Shown here one piece after another: positions 43,889 to 52,459 of a stretch of DNA of 59,235 bases. The notes under the pieces are model-generated. The model was not told the origin of the DNA. It made no database searches and saw only the letters and a program-made list of their open reading frames with translations. The translations under genes and the position numbers were made by a program. The stretch's first letter is position 1; each line of letters begins with the position of its first letter. Source of the stretch: Bacteroidota bacterium (lineage in GTDB: Bacteria > Bacteroidota > Bacteroidia > Chitinophagales > Chitinophagaceae). The DNA lies in contig JAFDYE010000375.1 of the NCBI GenBank assembly GCA_018267585.1, forward strand, positions 1 to 59,235, written 5' to 3'.

Positions 43889-44944
43889 ATGCAGATAAGA
43901 CGGTATAGCAGAATTGAGCCGATGATCTTCATCTGGTTCATGCTGCCCTATACCGTCCTGATCAATCTCCTGCTGTTTGGCTACTGTACCCTGTCCTCTT
44001 CCGGCGTTTTTTTCCTGCGGCTGGGTATCTCGCTGCTGTATTTCGCGGCGATCTATTCGATATTCGGCATGGCCGCCATGCTGGTGAAGCGACGTTTTCC
44101 AGGCGACAACGAACTCTTCAGACGCACCGGCATCCTGTTACCCCTGTTCTGTGTCATGAACCTCCTGACCATTCAGGCCGTCTACCTGCTGTACGAAGCG
44201 CTGCCCCTGAGCGGCTGCCCGGTCCAGCGCGGCATGGAATGGTGGGTAACGGGCTATGCCTGCCTCGCCAGCGCTATACTCACCTTTGTCAACGAAGCCG
44301 GCCTGGGCTGGGAGAAGTGGAAGACCGCCATGATGGAGACCGACCGCCTGCAGAGCGCCTACCAGAAAAGCCGGCTGATGAGCCTGCGCCGACAGCTGCA
44401 TCCGCACTTTCTGTTCAATTGTTTCAATTCCCTTTCCAGCCTCATCCAGGAGAACGAAAAGGAGGCGGAGAAATTCCTGGACGAACTGACCCGGGTCTAC
44501 CGCTATCTGCTGAAAGGCGCGGAAGAGCAGCTGGTAGATCTCAGCGAAGAGCTGAAGTTCATCGACGCCTATCTCTACCTGGTCAAGACCCGTTTTGGCC
44601 CCGCCCTCGACGTCGTGATATGCATTGAGAAAAAGGACGAAGCAAAGAAGATAGCGCCGATGAGCCTCCTGGTGGTCCTGGAAAATATCATCTACCGGAA
44701 CGCCTTCAGCAAGGCCGAGCCGCTGGGCATCGACATCCGGACGCTGGCGGACGGCTCGCTGATGGTCACCAATACGGTCCAGCCCAAACCCGTCACCGGC
44801 GACGGCCCCGACCAGGAAGAAGGGCTGGACGACCTTGTCGGCAAATACAGGCTGCTGGGTGGTCCCGGAATAGTCATTCACGAGACGCCGGCCTGCCGGT
44901 CTGTCTGTATTCCATTAATCGAAAACAGCACGATGCCATCATGA
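43889..44944 (+). CDS. LytS-type sensor histidine kinase with degenerate ATP-binding motifs
   Basis: A 351-residue membrane protein with about four hydrophobic segments in residues 1-135. The kinase core has LHPHFLFNCFNSLSSLIQEN, with the likely phosphoacceptor His173 (second His). The usual N-box ends VENAIKHG; here it is VLENIIYRN, lacking the Lys-His. The usual GxGLxN G-box is EEGLDDLVGKYRLL, also altered. ATP binding may be weak or lost. Its stop overlaps the next kinase start (ATGA). TAATTTG at 43865-43871 is a possible -7 box. It may be a regulatory partner of the second kinase. Confidence 0.85.
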   Translation: MQIRRYSRIEPMIFIWFMLPYTVLINLLLFGYCTLSSSGVFFLRLGISLLYFAAIYSIFGMAAMLVKRRFPGDNELFRRTGILLPLFCVMNLLTIQAVYLLYEALPLSGCPVQRGMEWWVTGYACLASAILTFVNEAGLGWEKWKTAMMETDRLQSAYQKSRLMSLRRQLHPHFLFNCFNSLSSLIQENEKEAEKFLDELTRVYRYLLKGAEEQLVDLSEELKFIDAYLYLVKTRFGPALDVVICIEKKDEAKKIAPMSLLVVLENIIYRNAFSKAEPLGIDIRTLADGSLMVTNTVQPKPVTGDGPDQEEGLDDLVGKYRLLGGPGIVIHETPACRSVCIPLIENSTMPS

Positions 44945-45981
44945 AATTCTCCCGACCACTGAGAGTCCAGGTAATAGGCTTCTGGGTATCGATGCCCTTC
45001 ATAGTGCTCGCCTATAACGCCATCCTGTATCCGGGACGGTTCCTTGCCGACTGGCGGGTGTGGGCGGTCAGCTGGCCGCTGATCTATGGCATCGGCATCG
45101 TGTCCTGGTATGCGCATATCCAATACGATCACGCGATCCGCCGGCAGTTCCCGACACTCGAAGAGACGAGGAAGCGCATCCTGTATAAGGCGCTGACCAA
45201 CCCCTTTATCATGACGCCTTCCGTCCTGCTGATCTTCTGGATCTATGACCACTGGCATATTCTCGGCTACCAGATGCGCGTCCGCGACCTGAAATGGGGC
45301 TATCTGATCGGCCTGTCGATCAACCTGCTTTTCGACACGCTCTGGGAAGTGCTGTTCCTGCTGGAAAAATACCGCGAGAGCGTGCAGGAAAAGACCCTCC
45401 TCGAAAAAATGAGCATGGAGCACGAATTTGAGAATTTGAAAGGACAGATCAACCCGCACTTTCTTTTCAACTGTTTTAATACGCTTTCGTCCCTGATCGA
45501 AGAGGACAGGACAGAAGCAGAACGGTTCCTCGACGAGCTCAGCAAGGTCTACCGGTACCTCCTGCGCAACAACGACAGCGGCGTCAGCACCGTGGAAAAA
45601 GAGATCCGGTTCATCCAGTCTTATTTCCAGCTGCTGCGTACCAGATACGGAGAAGGGCTCCAGTTGAACATGGACATCGACCGGCGCTACTACTCTTACC
45701 AGCTGCCCTCGCTCAGCCTCCAGCTGCTGGTGGAGAATGCCGTCAAACATAATATCGTCTCCAGACAGCAGCCCCTGGTCATGGATATCTTCACAACGGC
45801 CGGCAACCGGCTGGTCGTCAATAACAACCTCCAGCGAAAGGCGCTGGCGGTCGCATCCACCCGCATCGGACTCCGGAACATCGAGGCCAAATACCGGCTG
45901 ATGAAAGAAGAAGGATTCCAGGTCGTGGAAGGCGAGAAGAATTTTATGGTCGTGCTGCCGCTGATCTGGAATAACAATTAA
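44941..45981 (+). CDS. LytS-type sensor histidine kinase (intact)
   Basis: A 346-residue protein with about four membrane segments in residues 10-140, then a linker and the kinase core. INPHFLFNCFNTLSSLIEED holds the phosphoacceptor His173. QLLVENAVKHN is a canonical N-box and TRIGLRNIEAKYRLM a canonical G-box. It should phosphorylate the LytTR regulator that starts 12 nt downstream. The overlapping upstream paralogue shares the histidine-core motif but not these ATP-site motifs, so a heterodimer is possible. Confidence 0.93.
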   Translation: MKFSRPLRVQVIGFWVSMPFIVLAYNAILYPGRFLADWRVWAVSWPLIYGIGIVSWYAHIQYDHAIRRQFPTLEETRKRILYKALTNPFIMTPSVLLIFWIYDHWHILGYQMRVRDLKWGYLIGLSINLLFDTLWEVLFLLEKYRESVQEKTLLEKMSMEHEFENLKGQINPHFLFNCFNTLSSLIEEDRTEAERFLDELSKVYRYLLRNNDSGVSTVEKEIRFIQSYFQLLRTRYGEGLQLNMDIDRRYYSYQLPSLSLQLLVENAVKHNIVSRQQPLVMDIFTTAGNRLVVNNNLQRKALAVASTRIGLRNIEAKYRLMKEEGFQVVEGEKNFMVVLPLIWNNN

Positions 45982-45993
45982 AACACAAACACT

Positions 45994-46776
45994 ATGAATA
46001 TACTGATCGTGGAAGACGAAGACCTCGCCGTAAAAAAGATACAAAAGACGCTTTTGTCGATACAGTCCTCGGCCGTAGTGACAGGGGTCACCGACAGCAT
46101 AAAGAGCACGGTAGAATGGCTGCAGCAAAATCCCGCGCCGGACCTGATCCTGATGGACATCGAGCTCGCCGACGGGCAAAGCTTTGAGATCTTCAAGCTG
46201 GTCGACGTCACCAGCCCGGTCATTTTCACGACCTCGTATGACGAATACGCGCTAAAGGCCTTCAAGGTCAACAGCATCGACTACCTGCTCAAACCGGTGC
46301 AGAAAGAAGAGCTGCAGCTCGCGCTGGACAAATACCACCAGATGAAGCTGCGCTATTCAAGCAAAGAAACGCCGGAAGGAGAAGCCCGGCTGGACGTCCT
46401 GCTGAAAGAGCTGCGGCGTCAGCTGGAGCCCAGGGAATACCGCCAAAGATTTCTCGTCAAGCACGGCCAAAAGCTCGTCAGCATCGACCTCGGCGAGATC
46501 GCCTATTTCTTCAGCGACGGAAGGCTGAACTTCTTCCGGACCACCGACGGCCGGAAGTTCGTCGTCGACTACACGATGGACGAACTGGAAGAGATGATCG
46601 ATCCCAGGCTCTTCTTCCGGATCAGCCGCGCCTTCTATGTGTCTGCCGGTTGTATCGACAGGATCGAGGAATATTTCGGCAACCGCCTCATCCTTACCCT
46701 CCGGCCCACGGTAGAAAAAGAGGCGCTGGTCAGCAGGGAAAAAGTGACCGACTTTAAAAAGTGGATGGGCAAGTAA
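45994..46776 (+). CDS. LytTR-family response regulator
   Basis: A 260-residue regulator. The receiver domain (about 1-120) has the acidic pair in VEDED, phosphoacceptor Asp55 in DLILMDIELADG and the conserved Lys in YLLKPV. The LytTR DNA-binding domain (about 150-255) has RFLVKHGQKLVSIDLGEIAYFF, FVVDYTMDELEEMID and FFRISRAFYVSAGCID. It binds direct-repeat promoters; its targets are not known. Its 3' end overlaps the convergent propeller-kinase gene by 23 nt, so read-through could produce antisense pairing. Confidence 0.95.
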   Translation: MNILIVEDEDLAVKKIQKTLLSIQSSAVVTGVTDSIKSTVEWLQQNPAPDLILMDIELADGQSFEIFKLVDVTSPVIFTTSYDEYALKAFKVNSIDYLLKPVQKEELQLALDKYHQMKLRYSSKETPEGEARLDVLLKELRRQLEPREYRQRFLVKHGQKLVSIDLGEIAYFFSDGRLNFFRTTDGRKFVVDYTMDELEEMIDPRLFFRISRAFYVSAGCIDRIEEYFGNRLILTLRPTVEKEALVSREKVTDFKKWMGK

Positions 46777-49700
46777 AGAGAACAGCTGTCCCCTTCTCAT
46801 CTGAATGCAGGTCGAGGGCGCCACGGATCGCCGAGGCCCGGCTACGGGCCTCTTCCACCAGACGGATGGCCCGGCCGCTGCGATGATCGATGCGTATCCC
46901 CTTCGAATACACGCTGAGGTTCAGCATGCCATGGTCCTGCTCGAGCTGGACAAGAGTATCCTGCGCATTCGCTTCCTCCACCAGCACCCGCAGCACGAGC
47001 TTGTAGATCAACAACAGCTCATGGCGGATATTCATATCAGGGTGCAGACGCTCGACCCCGTTGTCGGCGTGCAGCCTTATCCGGACACCATGCCGGTGAT
47101 TCAGCGCTTCGGCGAACTCCCGCATCCTGGCGATGGCCTTTGTCATGTTATCGTTGACGGGATCGATAGCCCATAACATATCGTCCATCGCAATGATCAT
47201 ATTATGGCTTTTGTGATGGATCTCGTTGATGTAATTGATGGCCTGCTCCGGATCCTTCTCCGCCTTGATCCTGGCGATCTCGCTCAGCACATTGATGTTC
47301 TGCAGCGCCTGGTTGACCTCTTCGTGCAGGTTCCCCGAGATGTCGCTGCGCATATTCTCCAGCGCGGCTTTCCGCTGCATCCGCTGCCGGTCGAGCACAT
47401 ACAAAAGAGCGGCCCCGGCCAGCAGCACGAGACACAGGAACCACCAGCTGCGCCAGAAAGGTCCGTGTACATGAATAGCGAGCCGGCGCATATTCCTACT
47501 TACCATGTTCTCCGCGTTGACGCCCTCGGCGCCGAATGTATAGCGGCCGGGCGGGAGATAATTATATACGGCGTCATTCGACTTCGCGTCGATCCAGTCC
47601 TTGTCGATGCCTTCCAGCCTGTACATGATGCCGCTGACATCCTGATAAGCCAGGGTCGACAGCGATATCCTCAGCGAATTCTCGCCGTATGGCAGCTCGA
47701 GCTCTTCGAGCTTTTCGACCGAGTCGACCGACAGGGGTTTGTTGTTCGCCCATATCCCGGTGATCTCGACATCGTTGGGCGCCAATTCCGAGTTCCGGAT
47801 CAGCGCGGGCTGGAAGACCAGGACGTCATGCGTAGTCCCGATGGCCACACGGCCATCCTTTAGCTGGTAGCCGGAACCAAGATTAAAGGCATTGCTGCCT
47901 ACGCCGTCCATCTCGTAAAAGGTCGAGGCCAGCTGCTTGGTAAAGCTCAGCTTGTGCAGTCCTTCGGCATTCGTGATCCAGATATATCCCTTCCGGTCCG
48001 GAATGACGTTGGTGGCTCCGCTGAACAGCGCGCCCGTGACGCTGGTGTCGCTGCGGATACGGCCGGTGTAGACGTTAAGGATATCCAGGTTATGCGTAGC
48101 AATAATATAGAGACTGTCGGAATACTGTACGATATCCGCTGCACCGACCCCGCTGAGACGCCAGCCTTCCCTTTCGGTGGTAGTATAGTGGTTGAGAATG
48201 GCGCCGTCACCCGGTCTCACCCGGTATACGCCTTCCATTTCGGTACAGGCCCAGACATCGCCGCGGTTGTCCAGGTAGAGACGCTGAACAGGACTGCCCA
48301 GCGTGCTCATGACCGTGTAGGCGCCCGTCCTGGCTTCCCAGCGGATAAGCTCTCCATGCTGCGTCCCGATCCAGACATTGCCGTCTTTATCAACCAGCAT
48401 TTGCCGGATCGTGCTATTCTTGACAATGGGAAGGTGCAGCTGCTCGGTCCTTCGGCTCGCCCAGTGAGAAATATGGATCCAGCCTTGCTGGTGACCGCTC
48501 CAGATATCCCCGTTGGGCCGCTGAACGATGCACCATGCCTGGTTGACACGCGCCCTGAATGGCCGCAGCCCCTGTATATACCATCTCGAAACCGGTCTGA
48601 AGAGGCTGTCGTAAGCGAACAGGCCGTTGCCCCAGGTGGTGACGACGATATCGCCGTTCTGCAGCTGGCGGACGCCGGTCACCTCGGGTGTAAACACGCT
48701 GTCTCTTCCCGGCATTCGCAATGCGACGGAATGGCAAAGCTGCGCTCCCGGGTTGAACCAGTAGAGTCCCCGGTCGGTCGCCAGCCAGATATTGTGCTCT
48801 TTGTCTTCGATCCACTGCTGGACGACGTCATAGTACAGGCTGAACTCTCCGCCGGCATTGGGACGCACCAGCTCGAACCCTTCGCTGCCCGGCCGGAGTA
48901 TCACCAGCATATTGACGCCGGCAAGGGCCACCGTCCCGTCGCTGGCCTCCGAAATATAGTTCAGCTCATTATATCTTCCCTGGAGACAACGCGCAATGGA
49001 AAGACTCCAGTTATGCTCTCTCCCTGTGCGGATATCCAGGCTGAGATAGCTGGGTCCCACTCCTGTGAGTGGCCAGTACAATACCCAAAACCTGCCGCTG
49101 TGGTCGATATAGGGAAAGCCAATATTCGTATAGCGCCCGTAGCCGGCGATGACGACGTCGCTGTCCGCATTGTGCCCGCGATAGGAAAGGGTCCGTCTTG
49201 CCGGATCGTATTTCACCAGGCCCGAATCCGAGCCCAGCCAGTAGTTGGACGCGCTGTCCTGAAAGAATGATATGGGCTTCCAGCCGGGAGGCACCGGAAA
49301 TGGACGGTTGCCGGGGTGAAAAGCGCTGATCTTTTCGTCATAAGTGAGTATCGCCCGCCTGATCAGGAAAAGCATGATATGACCGGCCTGGTCCATATAG
49401 AGACGGCCTTTCCCCTTGTTGCGGTCGTCCTCGGCGATGATCGTGGGAACTTCGTGGTACTGCAGATCGGACAGGTCCATATAGCCGACCCGGTTGAAGG
49501 CTGAAAGTATCCAGAGCCGGTTGCTCCTGTCCAGCAGCAGCTGCTGGACGATGTTATTGGGTAGCGACCGCGGATCGTTCAGCCGGTGCTGGAACAGCAG
49601 CATCTTGTATCCGTCATAGCGCTGCAGCCCGTTGCTGGTCCCTATCCAGATATATCCCTTCGCGTCCTGCTGCAGGGCCATGACCGAGTTGGAAGCAAGC

Positions 49701-49801
49701 CCGTCCCGGATACCCAGCCGCGTAAAAAGATATTGCTGCTGGGCGGCGAGCCGGCCGGCACCAAGACAGAGGAAAAGCAGGCTGTAGAGCAGAATGCGCA
49801 A
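46754..49801 (-). CDS. Propeller-domain sensor histidine kinase, probable pseudokinase
   Basis: A 1015-residue protein with a signal peptide (ending RLAAQ). A large two-component-regulator propeller region (about 22-700) is followed by a Y_Y_Y domain (about 700-775), a membrane segment (about 784-803) and a dimerisation helix with SGNLHEEVNQALQNI (His826). The ATPase domain is degraded: the normal KEALNNxxKH box is KLVLRVLVEEAN, and the GxGL G-box is SGRAIRLVEEA. It can probably sense a periplasmic glycan ligand but not bind ATP normally. It may control a partner kinase. No response regulator is adjacent on its own strand. Confidence 0.88.
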   Translation of the reverse strand: MRILLYSLLFLCLGAGRLAAQQQYLFTRLGIRDGLASNSVMALQQDAKGYIWIGTSNGLQRYDGYKMLLFQHRLNDPRSLPNNIVQQLLLDRSNRLWILSAFNRVGYMDLSDLQYHEVPTIIAEDDRNKGKGRLYMDQAGHIMLFLIRRAILTYDEKISAFHPGNRPFPVPPGWKPISFFQDSASNYWLGSDSGLVKYDPARRTLSYRGHNADSDVVIAGYGRYTNIGFPYIDHSGRFWVLYWPLTGVGPSYLSLDIRTGREHNWSLSIARCLQGRYNELNYISEASDGTVALAGVNMLVILRPGSEGFELVRPNAGGEFSLYYDVVQQWIEDKEHNIWLATDRGLYWFNPGAQLCHSVALRMPGRDSVFTPEVTGVRQLQNGDIVVTTWGNGLFAYDSLFRPVSRWYIQGLRPFRARVNQAWCIVQRPNGDIWSGHQQGWIHISHWASRRTEQLHLPIVKNSTIRQMLVDKDGNVWIGTQHGELIRWEARTGAYTVMSTLGSPVQRLYLDNRGDVWACTEMEGVYRVRPGDGAILNHYTTTEREGWRLSGVGAADIVQYSDSLYIIATHNLDILNVYTGRIRSDTSVTGALFSGATNVIPDRKGYIWITNAEGLHKLSFTKQLASTFYEMDGVGSNAFNLGSGYQLKDGRVAIGTTHDVLVFQPALIRNSELAPNDVEITGIWANNKPLSVDSVEKLEELELPYGENSLRISLSTLAYQDVSGIMYRLEGIDKDWIDAKSNDAVYNYLPPGRYTFGAEGVNAENMVSRNMRRLAIHVHGPFWRSWWFLCLVLLAGAALLYVLDRQRMQRKAALENMRSDISGNLHEEVNQALQNINVLSEIARIKAEKDPEQAINYINEIHHKSHNMIIAMDDMLWAIDPVNDNMTKAIARMREFAEALNHRHGVRIRLHADNGVERLHPDMNIRHELLLIYKLVLRVLVEEANAQDTLVQLEQDHGMLNLSVYSKGIRIDHRSGRAIRLVEEARSRASAIRGALDLHSDEKGTAVLFTCPSTF

Positions 49802-49899
49802 TTACAACGGATTTGCCGGACAAGATAGGCTATAGCGTGATTAGCAGCGAACAGTCCATACAGCTTTTTTGACAGTTCATGCAGCCCGCTGCGACCTTC

Positions 49900-50733
49900 C
49901 TAACCGCCCAACATAGAATTGAACGCTGTATAGGACACCGTGTCTTCCGCAAACCTAAAGGTTCCCTTCTGCCGCACCTCTTCCGCCGCGTGCAAAAATG
50001 CCCCGTAGGCAGCACGTACCAGCGATGACCCGAGACTGACCCTTTTGACCCCAAGCGCCTCCAGGTCCTTCAGCGACAGCGGGCTTCCCGCAAGCCCCAT
50101 GACCACATTCACAGGTTTGGGCGCTACCGCCTTCACAACCGCAGCGATCTCTTCCGGTGTCTTTACTCCGGGAGCAAAAAGCACGTCCGCCCCCGCCTCG
50201 GCATAGGCCACCAGACGGCGGATCGTATCGGGCAGATCGATCCTGCCCCTGATCAGGTTCTCGGCCCGGGCCGTCAGCACGAACGGGATCGGCAGACTAC
50301 GGGCCGCCTTAACCGCGGCCTCAACCCGACGGACAGCCAGGTCCAATGGATAGATGGGAGTTCCCGGGTTGCCTGTGGCGTCTTCGATAGAACCGCCACA
50401 AAGCCCCGTTCTCGCTGCCAGCAGAATCGTCTCCGCACATGCCTCCGGCTCATCCCCAAAACCATTTTCCAGATCCGCAGACACTGGCAGACCTGCCGCA
50501 TTGACAATGCCCGCGACATTGGCCAGCGTCTCTTCCCGCGTGACCCTGGCAAGTCCATCCGGCCTGCCAAGCGAAAAGGCAAGCCCCCCGCTGGTCGTAG
50601 CCAGCGCTTCAAAACCAAGGCTGGCCAACATCTTAGCCGAACCGGCGTCCCATGGATTGGGGATGGTAAAGATACCCGGACGCTCATGGAGGGATCTGAA
50701 GGCCGCAGCCTTATCAGCGTGAGAGATTGACAT
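49900..50733 (-). CDS. Isocitrate lyase/PEP mutase-family enzyme
   Basis: About 277 residues from ATG 50733 (MSISHADKAAAFRSLH); an upstream start at 50757 overlaps the VWA gene by 17 nt. The barrel has GIFTIPNPWDAGSAKML, ATTSGGLAFSLG and VSADLENGFGD, with the Asp/Glu metal-binding cluster. SIEDATG replaces the usual EDQ. The KKCGH active-site loop of isocitrate lyase is absent, so it belongs to the PEP-mutase-like group of carbon-carbon or carbon-phosphorus lyases with varied substrates. It starts 7 nt after the VWA gene, likely in one transcript. The 98 nt downstream of the kinase gene hold nothing clear. Confidence 0.88.
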   Translation of the reverse strand: MSISHADKAAAFRSLHERPGIFTIPNPWDAGSAKMLASLGFEALATTSGGLAFSLGRPDGLARVTREETLANVAGIVNAAGLPVSADLENGFGDEPEACAETILLAARTGLCGGSIEDATGNPGTPIYPLDLAVRRVEAAVKAARSLPIPFVLTARAENLIRGRIDLPDTIRRLVAYAEAGADVLFAPGVKTPEEIAAVVKAVAPKPVNVVMGLAGSPLSLKDLEALGVKRVSLGSSLVRAAYGAFLHAAEEVRQKGTFRFAEDTVSYTAFNSMLGG

Positions 50734-50740
50734 GGTGGGT

Positions 50741-52372
50741 CTATTTGGTGTGTTCATAAACTCTTCGCGCTTCGGTCACCAGGCTCAGATAATTCCTGTC
50801 CAGCACGTTGTTCGTCGAGAAATTCTTCTTCGCCATTCTTTCGATATCCGCCCAGGATACCCCGGATGCATAGCCGGGATCTTTCAGCTTCATTCCAAAC
50901 AGCGCAATACAGGCGGCTTTTCGTTGTTCACCCGAAGCCCTCTCAAAGGTAGTCAACTGATTGGGACAATTGTAGACCATTTTCAACGCAGCTTTTTTGC
51001 CGGGGAGGCAATAACCGATGCTGATATCTGCAATGTTGGCGATATCCGCGGAATCCTTTTTGGGAACCAGCTCAAAAAGCGCCACCAGCGAATGACCGGA
51101 GGATATCTTCCCGCCCCGGAGCCGGGCCGCGCTGTCCATTGCCGCCGTCCTTTCAAATCCGATCAGACGGTATTCCCTCACCAGGCTGGTGTCAAAGCCC
51201 GCCGTGATACACACGCTGTCCGCCACCGTGCAGACATTCGGCCCAAGCTCGTTCAGCAAGACCCTTTCGACGTCTTCCGTCTCTTCGATCGCCGCAAAAT
51301 TGCCATGCCCCGTCGCCGCCATCCAGGGCAGCTCGGAATTGCGGACGCTGTCTACGCCCACGCCCAGACAGGAAAGCTTTATCCCCGCCTGCGCCTGCTG
51401 GTTGATCAGCTCTCCCAGCTCGTCACGGCTGGAGCCCCCATTGCTGATATCTCCGTCGGTGATCAGGATAACCTTGTTATTGCCTCCCTGTATCATCTGT
51501 TGCTGCGCCACCTCGTAGGCCAGCTTGAGGCCTTCAATGCCCGGGGAGGGACCGTCCGGTCTCAGCCCTTCGATGACGGACAGCAGCTGCCCCTTATTGG
51601 CTCCGGATATACCGGCCGCGGCGACACCGATCCTGCTGCCAAACACCACGAAGGATACTTTGTCATTGTCCCTAAGATTCTTTATCAGCAGCGGAAAACC
51701 CGACCGGACCAAAGGCAGCTTGCGGGGCATGTCCATCGACCCCGATGCATCGATGAGATAGACAAGGTTGGCGGGTGGTGTCCCCTGCCGGTCCATGATA
51801 CGCGCACAGGTATTCAGGTACAGCAGCCGGTGCGATCCGTTCCAGGGACAGGACATAAGCCCCGACGTGCAATGGAACAGCGCAGACCCTTCCGGCTCTT
51901 CATAATACAGGTTAAAGTAGTTGAGCAGCTCCTCGACCTTTACCGCTTCCGCCGGAACCGGCATACCCATGTCGAGGAAACGACGAATCATGCAATAGGA
52001 CATCCCGTCAATATCCGCAGGAAAAGAGACGCTTGCGCCTGAACTGGCCGACAAAAGCCGCCCCTTTCGGGATGGCGTAAGCGCCCGCATCTTCAGCGTG
52101 ATCTGTACAAAATCCGCCGACCGGATGGCCATTCGAAATGGTTCATAGCCCGGCATGGCAAAAAGCAGGGAATCCTCGCTGCTGCGCGAGCTGATCTCGA
52201 AATTCCCCTCGAGACCGGTCTTATAGAGCGTACCCGTGGACTGGACGAGGACAGCGACGTTCTGGAGCCTGTCGCCGTGAACATCCCTCACCTCCCCCGT
52301 AAAGAAATATTGGGAATAGGCAGCGGCAGAGGAAGAAAAGAGGGCAACGAATAAAAGTAGATGTAGCTTCAA
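50741..52372 (-). CDS. VWA-domain protein (YfbK-like), secreted
   Basis: A 543-residue protein with a signal peptide (ending AAAYSQ). A carboxypeptidase-regulatory-like domain (about 22-95) precedes a vWF_A N-terminal part (SYCMIRRFLDMGMPVPAEAV and VEELLNYFNLYYEEP). The VWA domain starts YLIDASGSMDMP, with the MIDAS Asp208-Ser210-Ser212, and KVILITDGDISNGG lies later. The C-terminal half matches the YfbK-type extension. It likely mediates protein contacts through a bound metal. It is 87 nt after the permease stop. Confidence 0.93.
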   Translation of the reverse strand: MKLHLLLFVALFSSSAAAYSQYFFTGEVRDVHGDRLQNVAVLVQSTGTLYKTGLEGNFEISSRSSEDSLLFAMPGYEPFRMAIRSADFVQITLKMRALTPSRKGRLLSASSGASVSFPADIDGMSYCMIRRFLDMGMPVPAEAVKVEELLNYFNLYYEEPEGSALFHCTSGLMSCPWNGSHRLLYLNTCARIMDRQGTPPANLVYLIDASGSMDMPRKLPLVRSGFPLLIKNLRDNDKVSFVVFGSRIGVAAAGISGANKGQLLSVIEGLRPDGPSPGIEGLKLAYEVAQQQMIQGGNNKVILITDGDISNGGSSRDELGELINQQAQAGIKLSCLGVGVDSVRNSELPWMAATGHGNFAAIEETEDVERVLLNELGPNVCTVADSVCITAGFDTSLVREYRLIGFERTAAMDSAARLRGGKISSGHSLVALFELVPKKDSADIANIADISIGYCLPGKKAALKMVYNCPNQLTTFERASGEQRKAACIALFGMKLKDPGYASGVSWADIERMAKKNFSTNNVLDRNYLSLVTEARRVYEHTK

Positions 52373-52459
52373 TAAAGTGCTTTTTTACCGGCAATATCCT
52401 TATTAAGATACGACACATTTGCAAATCCACAATATGCAAATGGAGTGCCAGCCAGCAGC

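Noticed and set aside
44878-46179. A 433-codon reverse frame across the LytS genes
   Set aside because: The forward strand encodes intact kinase motifs; the reverse translation is low-complexity and unrecognised.
47954-49270. A 438-codon forward frame inside the propeller sensor gene
   Set aside because: The minus-strand gene shows a signal peptide, propeller repeats and a kinase domain; the forward frame shows none.
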